Assembly: GCA_001465015.1 (NCBI GenBank)
Contig: LNEO01000113.1
Location: 1 to 64,000 of the forward strand
DNA: 64,000 nt
Reading direction: 5' to 3'
Source of the DNA: Deltaproteobacteria bacterium Ga0077539
Lineage (GTDB): Bacteria; Myxococcota_A; Polyangia; Polyangiales; Ga0077539
Under the pieces are notes generated by a model, which saw only the letters and a program-made list of their open reading frames with translations, was not told the DNA's origin and did no database searches. A program made the translations under genes and the position numbers. Shown piece by piece: positions 56,301-62,681 of the stretch. The stretch's first letter is position 1; each line of letters starts with the position of its first letter.

Positions 56301-57274
56301 ACGCCCCTTCGATCGAGCGCCTCAAGCTTGGCCTTCAGTACGCTGAAGAGCTCGGCGATCGACTCGCGACCCAGCGGCTGTTGCTCTTGCTCGGGCGACT
56401 GCTGTTCGTCGTCAATCGGTTTCGAGACGCCATCGCGCACCTCGACCGCGCTCGCTCGCTCGTCGATCGCGACCGCGATCGCCAGACCCTCTTCGAAGTC
56501 ACGAGCACGATCGGTCACGTCTACGCACGCAACGGCGAGTTTGGTCGAGCGCAGGGGCTGCTCGCAGAGGCCGTCGCGCTCGTCGACGATCGAGGCGACA
56601 GCAAGGCGCTCGGCGCGGCGCTGCTCGCGCTGGCTCGTTGCCAGGGATCCGCTGGAGACACCGACCGCGCGGAGGCGACCCTCGAGCGGGCTCGCGGCGT
56701 CGCCGATCGCCTCGGAGACACCGCGCTCAAGACCGACGCGCTGAAGACCTCGGCGCTGATCTGGTATCACGCGCGGGATTTCGAGCGCGCCGCGGTCGAG
56801 TCCGAGCGCGCGCTCGAGATGGCGCGCGAGTTCGATCTTCCCTACGAGATCGCGGTCAACTCCCACAACGCCGGCGACGCGTGGATGCGCCTGGGTGACT
56901 ACCGCAAGGCGTTTACAAACCTTCGGATCTCGCAGTCGGTCTCGCTCGAGCACGGCTTCGACAAGATGCTCAACATCAATGACACGGTGTTGGCCTTCGT
57001 CGACGCGGTGGGCTTCGGCAGCGAAGAAGCGCGCGGCCGCATCGAAGCGACACTCGCCTACTCCGATGCGCACGGGTACAAGTGGGACGCGCTCCACGCG
57101 CGGTTCTTGCTCGGCGTGCTCGCGCGCGAGCGAGGCGAGGTCGATACCGCGAGGCAGCAGATCCGCGAGGCGCTCACGCTCGCACAAGAGCTCGACAATC
57201 ACCTCTACATCGAGGATTGCCAGCGATTGCTGCGGGAGATGACGAGCGTCCCGCCTCCGCCCCCAAAGCGCTGA
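53324..57274 (+). CDS. Ser/Thr kinase fused to cyclase-like, ATPase and TPR domains
   Basis: The 1316-residue product opens with a kinase: GGMAEVFKAKS (glycine loop), VVVIKRILPE, HRDISPQNLLL, VTDFGIAKA and YMAPEQ, all catalytic residues present. A middle stretch (RDATLLCADFPAHVAKLTEP, then GGEVVAHDDEHTVWLFG) resembles a class III nucleotide cyclase with partly altered metal and catalytic sites. Next is an AAA/STAND-like ATPase with Walker A AEPGVGKTRFLGE and Walker B-like LTILMWDSAEHMDD. TPR helices fill the last 500 residues. Such PknK-like layouts regulate transcription or metabolism in myxobacteria. Start: ATG 53324 is preferred; GTG 53294 and ATG 53348 are possible. Confidence 0.9.
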   Translation: MLLSPELSMTETTLLFGKYKLLELIARGGMAEVFKAKSFGADGFEKVVVIKRILPELAQNQQFVEMAINEAKLAVALSHANIVQVFDLGREEDTYFIVMEYVHGMDFADALRRSRKRGERAPVELCVYTCSETARALDYAHRRRDAQLRPLNIVHRDISPQNLLLSFEGEVKVTDFGIAKARTSIEEAGTIKGKYAYMAPEQAKGQPVDARADVFALGVVLYESLIGKNPFQERTAYETLRRVQAGEKVPLAIAWPECPEELARIVEKAMHPDREKRHASAAKLYEDLAGFLYSSRKRVTSHDMAEWLERLRDDAGQTNEADRVRDALEDAGRSSVRTPVEIPASSSRPGPSTSTGRGRTSLERRDATLLCADFPAHVAKLTEPLAAIATRYGGEVVAHDDEHTVWLFGASATDGRDTEAAARAALKLRQTLARDPRLADVGVGLHAARIHVRLDGTIERDQWYTSALAVVRDLARAAPSKVYASEPVGRILGDTFVLDAIRTREPGLERVAGTTLLLGPARSAHEGARRKFVGRKEPFRKMGDLFARAGRHGVHAIAVVAEPGVGKTRFLGEVEYRLRRMNHPMNWYSAVCLPSDREVPGAAVAGIFRAILAIDETDLESVVRERTGRLRELGLNPDEMAAVSRVLGLSLEQEPAAAGRPLRSALMRVAASLARDRLTILMWDSAEHMDDESQALVDELVRNAGRARLVVVVACRAGFVYAWKDAPAVSEIVLGPLTDEDMRSLIALRLGVAENILPRELVEEVAAKSSGNPLFIEEHLRSLVDAGAVEVRDQTVAFRRSVAEVEVPKTLRGLVSAEIARLTQAQRTLLQVASVLGPRWSEELLAETSAIPPSELIETLRSLVARGSLAVFGGEYAFAHEMRREVVYESLALETRRELHATVAAVVERLYADRLDEMSERLALHYRECNDRAKAIHYLERAGRKRHAERAFAAAAVHFARAVELAQAAPRPDTDHVLGLYAQLAESAVEGGHAPSIERLKLGLQYAEELGDRLATQRLLLLLGRLLFVVNRFRDAIAHLDRARSLVDRDRDRQTLFEVTSTIGHVYARNGEFGRAQGLLAEAVALVDDRGDSKALGAALLALARCQGSAGDTDRAEATLERARGVADRLGDTALKTDALKTSALIWYHARDFERAAVESERALEMAREFDLPYEIAVNSHNAGDAWMRLGDYRKAFTNLRISQSVSLEHGFDKMLNINDTVLAFVDAVGFGSEEARGRIEATLAYSDAHGYKWDALHARFLLGVLARERGEVDTARQQIREALTLAQELDNHLYIEDCQRLLREMTSVPPPPPKR

Positions 57275-57286
57275 GCGCGCTCAGCG
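57269..57286. terminator. 18-bp perfect palindrome spanning both convergent stop codons
   Basis: CGCTGAGCGCGCTCAGCG is a perfect palindrome that contains the TGA of the kinase gene (57272-57274) and the TGA of secG on the other strand (57281-57283). It could fold into a stem of seven to eight pairs on either transcript and act as a shared terminator. No T-run is present. Confidence 0.5.
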
Positions 57287-57751
57287 ATCGGCGCCGGACG
57301 GCGTTTCAGCGTTGGGCGCTGCCGCTCCGCCTTCGGCCGACTCGGCCGCCGCGGGTGCTGCGTCCGACGCGGGCTCCGCGGTCGGAGCGCTGCTGCTGGT
57401 GTTCGATGCGCTCGCGCTGCCGCTGTCGGCCGCCGCGCTCGCGTCTGCTGCGCCACCGTCGCTACGGCCGCCGACGGTGACCGTCGTCGACGCCGGGTCG
57501 CTCGCGGCCAGGCCGCGGTCGCGGGTCGAGCTGGCGAGATAGCCGAGCGTCGCGCAGGTGAACATGAACATGAACGCGACGATGCTCGTGAGGTTTTGCA
57601 GGAAGTTCCCCGCGCCTCGACCGCCGAACACCTGCTGCGACGCCGCGCCCGAGAGCACTCCCATTCCGCCCGATCGCCCGCTCTGCAGCAGCACGACGGC
57701 GATCAAGAACAGGCAGAGAATGACATGAATAATCGTGAGGAACGTGGTCAT
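57281..57751 (-). CDS. secG: Preprotein translocase subunit SecG
   Basis: SecG is the small membrane partner of SecYE in protein export. The first 70 residues fit: MTTFLTIIHVILCLFLIAVV, LLQSGRSGGMGVLSGAASQQ and VFGGRGAGNFLQNLTSIVAF with the second helix. The 156-residue protein continues with an Ala/Ser/Glu-rich tail of about 80 residues, longer than the usual SecG of about 75-110. The tail is low in complexity and probably cytoplasmic or flexible. It is the last gene after biotinyl protein, pgk and tpiA. Confidence 0.93.
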   Translation of the reverse strand: MTTFLTIIHVILCLFLIAVVLLQSGRSGGMGVLSGAASQQVFGGRGAGNFLQNLTSIVAFMFMFTCATLGYLASSTRDRGLAASDPASTTVTVGGRSDGGAADASAAADSGSASASNTSSSAPTAEPASDAAPAAAESAEGGAAAPNAETPSGADR

Positions 57752-57798
57752 CGCGGAGACGTCACCCGCGCGTCGCGTAGCGGCAGCGCGGTTCCATA

Positions 57799-57854
57799 GG
57801 GAGGGATTTGGGGGGTTGAAGGGGGACGGGAGGGTCGCGGGGTTTCGGGCAGGG
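57799..57854 (+). other. Dense G-tract region between tpiA and secG
   Basis: Nine runs of three or more G lie within 56 bases on the plus strand: GGG, GGG, GGGGGG, GGGGG, GGG, GGG, GGGG, GGG and GGG. The transcript of the leftward operon would carry the C-rich copy, while the plus strand is the template. It is a strong candidate for a G-quadruplex in single-stranded template DNA. The 105-base gap contains no gene. Confidence 0.5.
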
Positions 57855-57856
57855 AG

Positions 57857-58618
57857 TCAACCCGCGGCGCGAATGATCCTTCCAAATCCTTCAGCGTCAA
57901 GCGAGGCGCCACCCACGAGGGCGCCGTCGATGTCGGGCTGCGCGAGGAGCTCTGCAGCGTTGTCCGCCTTTACAGAGCCGCCGTACAAAATTCGCAGGGT
58001 GTCGCCGCCGTCGCCGAGCTTGTTCTTCGCGCGATCCCTCAGAAACGCGTGCGCGAGCTGGGCGTCCGAGGCCTTCGCGGTCTTGCCGGTCCCGATCGCC
58101 CACACCGGCTCGTACGCCACGACCGTGGTCGCGAGCGCCTTTTCGTCGAGAACCGCGAGCATCGCGTCGAGCTGACGTCCGATGACGTCGAACGTGATCC
58201 CCGCCTCGCGCTCGCTCAACGTCTCACCGACGCACACGATCGGAACGAGCCCCGCTGCCCTCGCGGCGCGCGTCTTCTTCGCGACGCCGTCGTCGGTCTC
58301 GCCGAACAGCTGTCGGCGCTCGGAGTGTCCGATGATCACGAATCGACAGCCGACGTCGACGAGCATCGCCGCGCTCACCTCGCCGGTGAACGCGCCTTGC
58401 GCCTCCCAGTGGAGGTTCTGCGCAGAGAGGGCGACGGCCGTTCCCTCGAGCGCGGCGCGCACCGACGAGAGCGCCGTGAAAACGGGGGCCACGACGACGT
58501 CGGTCCTCGGTCCGATGCGGGTGTCTGCGATCGCCCGCGCGAGCGCGACGCTCTCGGACACGGTCTTGTGCATCTTCCAGTTGCCCGCGATGAGCGGTCG
58601 ACGGTTGGGATGGGTCAC
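57857..58618 (-). CDS. tpiA: Triosephosphate isomerase
   Basis: TpiA interconverts dihydroxyacetone phosphate and glyceraldehyde 3-phosphate in glycolysis. Length is 253 residues with the TIM-barrel motifs: AGNWKMHK (Lys15), FVIIGHSERRQLFGE with catalytic His, VAYEPVWAIGTGKTA with catalytic Glu, and ILYGGSVKADNAAEL for phosphate binding. The end is near GGASLDAEGFGRII. Its ATG overlaps the pgk stop (ATGA on the minus strand, 58615-58618), so translation is coupled. It is followed by a G-rich gap and secG. Confidence 0.97.
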   Translation of the reverse strand: MTHPNRRPLIAGNWKMHKTVSESVALARAIADTRIGPRTDVVVAPVFTALSSVRAALEGTAVALSAQNLHWEAQGAFTGEVSAAMLVDVGCRFVIIGHSERRQLFGETDDGVAKKTRAARAAGLVPIVCVGETLSEREAGITFDVIGRQLDAMLAVLDEKALATTVVAYEPVWAIGTGKTAKASDAQLAHAFLRDRAKNKLGDGGDTLRILYGGSVKADNAAELLAQPDIDGALVGGASLDAEGFGRIIRAAG

Positions 58619-59808
58619 GTTCGTAGGGCCTCCACGCCGGGGAGAGTGCGGCCTTCGATGAGCTCGATCGCCGCGGGGCCGCCTCGCGACACGTGCGACA
58701 GTCGCACGCCGAGGCCGCTCTTGTACGCTGCCGCCGCGGTGTCGTCACCGACGGCGAGCGAGTAGCCTGCGGCCTCGACGATCGCTCTGCCGATCACCGC
58801 TGTTCCCGCGAAGAATACGGGGTTTTCTGCGAAGCCCATCGGACCGTCCCACAGCACGGTCTTCGAGCGCATGAGCCGCTGTCGATACGCCTCGAGCGTG
58901 TCGGGGCCGACGTCGAGCGCCATGGCGTCGCTGGCAAACCCATCGACCGACGAGACGCGCCCCTCTTTTGCGTCCGTCGCGGGCGCCGCGACCAGGTCGA
59001 CCGGGAGGTGCACGTCGACGCCGCGCTCCTTCGCGCGCGCGAACCAATCGCGCGCCGCGGCGAGCTTGTTGGGGTCGATCGAGCTCTTGCCGAGCTTTTT
59101 TCCGAGCGCGACGAGCACGGTGTTCGCGACGGCGCCGCCGAGCAGCACCTCGTCGACGCGGCCGAGCAGCGACTCGAGGAGCAGGAGCTTCGACTCCACG
59201 CGACCTCCGCCGATCACCGCGACCGACGGGCGCTCTGCGCGGTCGATCCATCGATCCATCGCCTCGAGCTCTCGTCGCAGGCACGCGCCTGCCGCTCTCG
59301 TGACGATCACCTTGGCCAACGTGTGCACCGACGCGCTCTTCTGCAGCGACGCGCGCAGCGAGTCGTTGACGTACACGTCGACGAACTTCGCGATGTCCCT
59401 GGCGAACACCTCGTCGTCGGCGTCTTCGCCCTCGTGCATCCTGAGGTTCTCGAGCATCGCCACGCGTCCGTCGCGCAGGTCGTGGACGACCTTTCGAACG
59501 CCGTCTCCCACGCACTCGTCCGCGAGGACGACGTCTTGGGACAGCAGCGCTGCGAGCTGCGCGGCGACGGGCTCGATCGACGTCGAGGACTTCTTGCTGT
59601 CCTTCTTTTGCTTTCCGATGTGGCCCGCGACGATGACCCGCGCGCCAGCGGCGAGCAGGTGTTTGAGCGTCGGCAAGCTCTCGCGCAGCTTACTGTCGTC
59701 GCTCACTCGGCCGTCGGCGAGCGGAACGTCCGCGTCGATGCGAACGAACACGCGCCGCGAGGCCACGTCGAGCTTCTCGAAGGATTCGATGCGATCGAGC
59801 AGGGGCAT
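58615..59808 (-). CDS. pgk: Phosphoglycerate kinase
   Basis: PGK makes ATP from 1,3-bisphosphoglycerate in glycolysis. The 397-residue product shows the two-domain family: RRVFVRIDADVPLADGRVSD, LLAAGARVIVAGHIGKQKKD, VAMLENLRMHEGEDADDEVF, FVDVYVNDSLRASLQKSAS, AVIGGGRVESKLLLLESLLG and LWDGPMGFAENPVFFAGT. Several strict positions differ: RIDADVP (usually RxDxNVP), GHIGK (usually SHLGRP), NDSLRAS (usually NDAFGxAH) and GGGRVESK (usually GGAKVSDK). The catalytic Arg in RIDAD is kept. It may be a divergent but active type. Its stop overlaps the tpiA start. Confidence 0.92.
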   Translation of the reverse strand: MPLLDRIESFEKLDVASRRVFVRIDADVPLADGRVSDDSKLRESLPTLKHLLAAGARVIVAGHIGKQKKDSKKSSTSIEPVAAQLAALLSQDVVLADECVGDGVRKVVHDLRDGRVAMLENLRMHEGEDADDEVFARDIAKFVDVYVNDSLRASLQKSASVHTLAKVIVTRAAGACLRRELEAMDRWIDRAERPSVAVIGGGRVESKLLLLESLLGRVDEVLLGGAVANTVLVALGKKLGKSSIDPNKLAAARDWFARAKERGVDVHLPVDLVAAPATDAKEGRVSSVDGFASDAMALDVGPDTLEAYRQRLMRSKTVLWDGPMGFAENPVFFAGTAVIGRAIVEAAGYSLAVGDDTAAAAYKSGLGVRLSHVSRGGPAAIELIEGRTLPGVEALRT

Positions 59809-59879
59809 AGAGATTGGTCAGGCAATACACGAGGGATGTGCGCGCCAACGAGCGCGCAGGGCCGAATCGATGATCGCGG

Positions 59880-60095
59880 TCACTCGATGACGAGGATGAC
59901 CGCGTCTTCTTCGATCGGCGAGTTGGGGGCCACTTTGATCTCCGTCACCGTGCCGCTCACCGGGGCTTCGACGGGCATCTCCATCTTCATGGACTCGAGG
60001 ATCACGACGGTGTCGCCCTCGTTGACCTTGTCGCCAACGGCGACCTCGACCTTCCAAACCGTTCCCGTGATGTGAGCCTTCACCTCGGTAGCCAT
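59880..60095 (-). CDS. Small stand-alone biotin carboxyl carrier protein
   Basis: The 71-residue product is a single biotinyl domain: MATEVKAHITGTVWKVEVAV, then GDKVNEGDTVVILESMKMEM with the biotinyl Lys in SMKM, and a mirror half EAPVSGTVTEIKVAPNSPIE. It matches the free BCCP-like proteins of the YngHB type (about 70-75 residues). It should be biotinylated by BirA and serve a carboxylase whose other subunits are not in this window. A longer frame reaching 61067 is not real. It lies 71 bases upstream of pgk on the same strand and may share the transcript. Confidence 0.9.
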   Translation of the reverse strand: MATEVKAHITGTVWKVEVAVGDKVNEGDTVVILESMKMEMPVEAPVSGTVTEIKVAPNSPIEEDAVILVIE

Positions 60096-60319
60096 GTCGG
60101 GTTCTTCGCCTTCGTCGCCGCTCCACCGGTCAGAAGTCCGTCCGTTCGTGGGAATCACTGAACGGATGAACAGCCATTTGGGCGGATTCCGTTGGGACCG
60201 TACCGCCCGCGAAAACTTTCGTTCAAGCAGAACAAATCTTTTTCGGGTGCCGCCCGTCAGATGTGCTGACAGTATAATCGTACAGTCTGGCTGATACGCC
60301 TGACGTAGCTGTCTCCGAT
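60096..60319. other. AT-richer intergenic region with divergent promoters
   Basis: This gap between the biotinyl gene (leftward) and the first coiled-coil gene (rightward) is more A+T-rich than the surroundings, with GAAAACTTTCG and CAAATCTTTTTCG. It probably holds both promoters. TATAAT is listed separately. No gene is supported here. Confidence 0.4.
60273..60278 (+). promoter_or_regulatory. TATAAT -10 element upstream of the first coiled-coil gene
   Basis: A perfect TATAAT lies 54 bases before the ATG at 60333. No good -35 is found at 16-18 bases upstream (the hexamers there are GC-rich), so it is a lone -10 candidate. Confidence 0.35.
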
Positions 60320-60324
60320 GGAGG
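60320..60324 (+). promoter_or_regulatory. Ribosome binding site deciding the start at 60333
   Basis: GGAGG lies eight bases before the ATG at 60333. The ATG at 60318 overlaps this site, so 60333 is preferred. Confidence 0.6.
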
Positions 60325-60332
60325 CTCCCGCC

Positions 60333-61046
60333 ATGACCCGCGACGACTCGACCATGACCTCGCTCCGCGAACTGCTCGCCCTCGAAACCGCGCGCATCGA
60401 AGCCGACCGTCAGGAGCAAGCCGCCCGTGTTCTCGCCCGCGTCGCAGAAGAGAAGCAGGCGCGCGACGAGGCCGAGAAGGCCGCCCGCGACGCCGAGGCG
60501 TCCCGCGTGGCGCAGGCCGAGGCGCGCATCGCCGCAGAGTCGCGCATCGAGGCCGAGCGCTCTGCGCGTGACTTGCAGGCGAAGCTCTCTGTCGAGCACC
60601 AGAACAAGCTCGCTGCTCTGGACGAACGGCTCGCTCAGGAGCGCGCCGCCATCGCTGCCATCCATGCCCGCTCCGCTGCCGCTCGGTCGCGCAAGACCAA
60701 GATCGTCGCAGCGGTCGTGTGCGCTGCGGTCGCCGTCGCCGGCGTCTTGGGAACGAGCGTGTCGGCGAAGATCGACGCGTCCATCCGAGCCTCGCAAGAG
60801 CGCTCCGCCGCCGCTCGCGCTGCCGAGTCGAGGGCGCTCGCGGACACGGTCTCGCCTGTCGTCGCGCCGGCGCCGATCGTGACGCCAGCGCCGACGCCCA
60901 TCGCGGTGACGCCTGCTGTTCGCCCGGCCATGCGCCCGCGGCCCGCGGTGCGTCCGCGGCCGATCACGACCCCCACCAACGACCCGTTCGCGCGCCTGTC
61001 GAACATCGACCACGGCGCGAACCCCATCAACGGCATCGATCGCTGA
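60333..61046 (+). CDS. Coiled-coil single-pass membrane protein, SLKEL family member 1
   Basis: The 237-residue product starts MTRDDSTMTSLRELLALETA, the N-terminal motif shared with the two genes after it. A long charged coiled coil (ADRQEQAARVLARVAEEKQA) runs to a transmembrane helix (KIVAAVVCAAVAVAGVLGTS). Beyond this is a short coiled part and a Pro/Arg/Thr-rich tail. The N-terminus should be cytoplasmic and the tail periplasmic. The function is unknown. It is more divergent than the two neighbours, which are near-copies of one another. Confidence 0.78.
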   Translation: MTRDDSTMTSLRELLALETARIEADRQEQAARVLARVAEEKQARDEAEKAARDAEASRVAQAEARIAAESRIEAERSARDLQAKLSVEHQNKLAALDERLAQERAAIAAIHARSAAARSRKTKIVAAVVCAAVAVAGVLGTSVSAKIDASIRASQERSAAARAAESRALADTVSPVVAPAPIVTPAPTPIAVTPAVRPAMRPRPAVRPRPITTPTNDPFARLSNIDHGANPINGIDR

Positions 61047-61069
61047 GCTTTTTTGCTCGAAATTCACTC

Positions 61070-61075
61070 GGAGGA
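61070..61075 (+). promoter_or_regulatory. Ribosome binding site deciding the start at 61083
   Basis: GGAGGA lies seven bases before the ATG at 61083. A GTG/TTG start ten codons earlier would precede the site and adds no conserved sequence. Confidence 0.6.
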
Positions 61076-61082
61076 ATCAGTC

Positions 61083-61829
61083 ATGGCCGAACCCAGAGAA
61101 AACAGCGTCCTGTTCTCGCTCAAAGAGCTCATGAGCATGGAGGAGGACCGCGTTCGCCAAGAAGAAGAGCAGAAGAAGCGCGAGATCGAAGAGACGCGCG
61201 CCCGCAAAGAAGCGGAAGTCCTCCGCGCGAAGCAGGAAGAAGAGGCTCGCATTCGCGCGGCCGAAGACGCGCGACGCGCTGAAGAGCAACGGCGTCAGCA
61301 AGAAGAAGAGCGCAAGCGCCGCGAGAAAGAAGAAGGCGAGCTCCGGATTCGCCTCGAGGCCGAGCAGCGAGCGAAGGCTGAAGAGCAGCACCGCGCGCTC
61401 GAGCACGAGCGAAAGCTCGCTGAAATCGCAGCGACGCAGAAGAAGGGCGCGCCCGTGGGACTGGTCCTCGGGATCGTGGGCGTCGTGCTCCTCGGCGGCG
61501 GCGGCGGCGGCTTTTACTTCCTCAAGAAGTCACAGGAAGACGCGCGCGCTCGCCAGGAGGCCTCCGATCGCGAGGCTGCGACCGCTCGCGCCGAGGCGAG
61601 TCGTCGCGAGGCTGCGACGCAGGCCGAGCTCGCCGCGGAGCGCGCCCGGGCGGACATCGCGTCGCGAGAAGCGCGCGAGGCTGCGGAGCGGGCCAGCGAG
61701 GCGCTTCGCAACTCGCAACGGCAGCCCACCCCGCAGGTCACGCACACTGTGCGACATCGTACTCGTCAGACAAATTCCACGCGGACCAACCAGAACAACT
61801 CGATCGAGCGCTTCGAGGGCCTCGACTGA
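61083..61829 (+). CDS. Coiled-coil single-pass membrane protein, SLKEL family member 2
   Basis: The 248-residue product opens MAEPRENSVLFSLKELMSME. A Glu/Arg/Lys coiled coil (EEQRRQQEEERKRREKEEGE) extends to a Gly-rich helix (GLVLGIVGVVLLGGGGGGFY), which should cross the membrane. After it another Ala/Arg/Glu coiled coil (ATQAELAAERARADIASREA) ends in a Thr/Asn-rich tail with IERFEGLD. A near-identical gene follows. The shared motif FSLKELM at residues 11-17 suggests a common docking site. It has no signal peptide. A sigma-70-like promoter stands between it and the next gene. Confidence 0.8.
   Translation: MAEPRENSVLFSLKELMSMEEDRVRQEEEQKKREIEETRARKEAEVLRAKQEEEARIRAAEDARRAEEQRRQQEEERKRREKEEGELRIRLEAEQRAKAEEQHRALEHERKLAEIAATQKKGAPVGLVLGIVGVVLLGGGGGGFYFLKKSQEDARARQEASDREAATARAEASRREAATQAELAAERARADIASREAREAAERASEALRNSQRQPTPQVTHTVRHRTRQTNSTRTNQNNSIERFEGLD
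61299..61510 (+). repeat. 212-bp near-identical segment, copy 1
   Basis: The block matches 62127-62338 with about five differences seen by eye (61377, 61388, 61391, 61460 and about 61478) and no gaps. It covers the end of the first coiled coil and the membrane helix. Silent positions match too, so the copies are recent or kept alike by gene conversion. Confidence 0.8.
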
Positions 61830-61840
61830 GCAAACATGGA

Positions 61841-61869
61841 TTGACCGTAGAAAATCTCGCTGCTATTAA
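61841..61869 (+). promoter_or_regulatory. Sigma-70-like promoter of the third coiled-coil gene
   Basis: TTGACC (61841-61846), a 17-base spacer and TATTAA (61864-61869) match the housekeeping consensus well. It lies 42 bases before the ATG at 61911 and lies in an A+T-rich gap of 81 bases. Confidence 0.55.
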
Positions 61870-61899
61870 AACCCCGTCACTCACAGTTACAGCCTGTGT

Positions 61900-61904
61900 G
61901 GAGG
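61900..61904 (+). promoter_or_regulatory. Ribosome binding site of the third coiled-coil gene
   Basis: GGAGG lies six bases before the ATG at 61911; a GTG at 61896 overlaps it and is less likely. Confidence 0.6.
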
Positions 61905-61910
61905 ATTCGG

Positions 61911-62663
61911 ATGGCCGATCAGAAGGAGAACAGCGTCCTCTTCTCGCTCAAGGAGCTCATGAACATCGAGGAAGAGCGCCTCAAGCAAGAAGAAGATGAT
62001 CGCCGCCGCAAGGAGCAGGAGGAGGTTGCCCGCAAGGAAGCCGAAGTCCTCCGCGCCAAGCAGGAAGAAGAAGCTCGCATTCGCGCGGCCGAAGATGCTC
62101 GGCGCGCCGAAGAGCAGCGGCGGCTTCAAGAAGAAGAGCGCAAGCGCCGCGAGAAAGAAGAAGGCGAGCTCCGGATTCGCCTCGAGGCCGAGCAGCGAGC
62201 GAAGTCTGAAGAGCAACATCGCGCGCTCGAGCACGAGCGAAAGCTCGCTGAAATCGCAGCGACGCAGAAGAAGGGCGCGCCCGTGGGCCTGGTCCTCGGG
62301 ATCGTCGGCGTCGTGCTCCTCGGCGGCGGCGGCGGCGGATACTACTTCTACAAGAAGTCGCAGGACGACGCGCGCGCTCGCCAAGAGGCTGCCGATCGCG
62401 AGGCTGCGACCGCTCGTGCTGAAGCGGCTCGTCGCGAGGCTGCGACGCAAGCCGAGCTCGCCGCGCAGCGCGCTCGCACTGAAGCGGTGCAACGTGAGGC
62501 GGCGAACGCGGCGCAAGCTGCGGCTGCGGCTGCGGCAGCGGCAGCAGCGCGACCGACGACCACGACCTCTGCGCCGACTCGCCGTCCACGCGGCGGTGGA
62601 ACGCGGCGTTCTGGCGGCGGCGGCAGCGGAAGCCCCGACGATTTCGGCAACCTCGGCTTCTGA
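61911..62663 (+). CDS. Coiled-coil single-pass membrane protein, SLKEL family member 3
   Basis: The 250-residue product begins MADQKENSVLFSLKELMNIE and repeats the plan of its neighbour: first coiled coil, membrane helix GLVLGIVGVVLLGGGGGGYY, second coiled coil. The tail differs: a poly-Ala stretch (NAAQAAAAAAAAAA) and a Gly/Ser/Arg end with GSPDDFGNLGF. The DNA is nearly identical to the neighbour over 212 bases. It has its own promoter (61841-61869) and ribosome site. The role is unknown. The pyrF gene starts 18 bases after its stop. Confidence 0.8.
   Translation: MADQKENSVLFSLKELMNIEEERLKQEEDDRRRKEQEEVARKEAEVLRAKQEEEARIRAAEDARRAEEQRRLQEEERKRREKEEGELRIRLEAEQRAKSEEQHRALEHERKLAEIAATQKKGAPVGLVLGIVGVVLLGGGGGGYYFYKKSQDDARARQEAADREAATARAEAARREAATQAELAAQRARTEAVQREAANAAQAAAAAAAAAAARPTTTTSAPTRRPRGGGTRRSGGGGSGSPDDFGNLGF
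62127..62338 (+). repeat. 212-bp near-identical segment, copy 2
   Basis: Second copy of 61299-61510, offset 828 bases, in the next paralogous gene. Confidence 0.8.
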
Positions 62664-62681
62664 GAACATCGAGGCGTCCAA

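Noticed and set aside
60096..61067. Extension of the small biotinyl protein to a 395-residue form
   Set aside because: The extra sequence is antisense to the first coiled-coil gene and has no family similarity; the biotinyl domain alone matches known 70-residue proteins.
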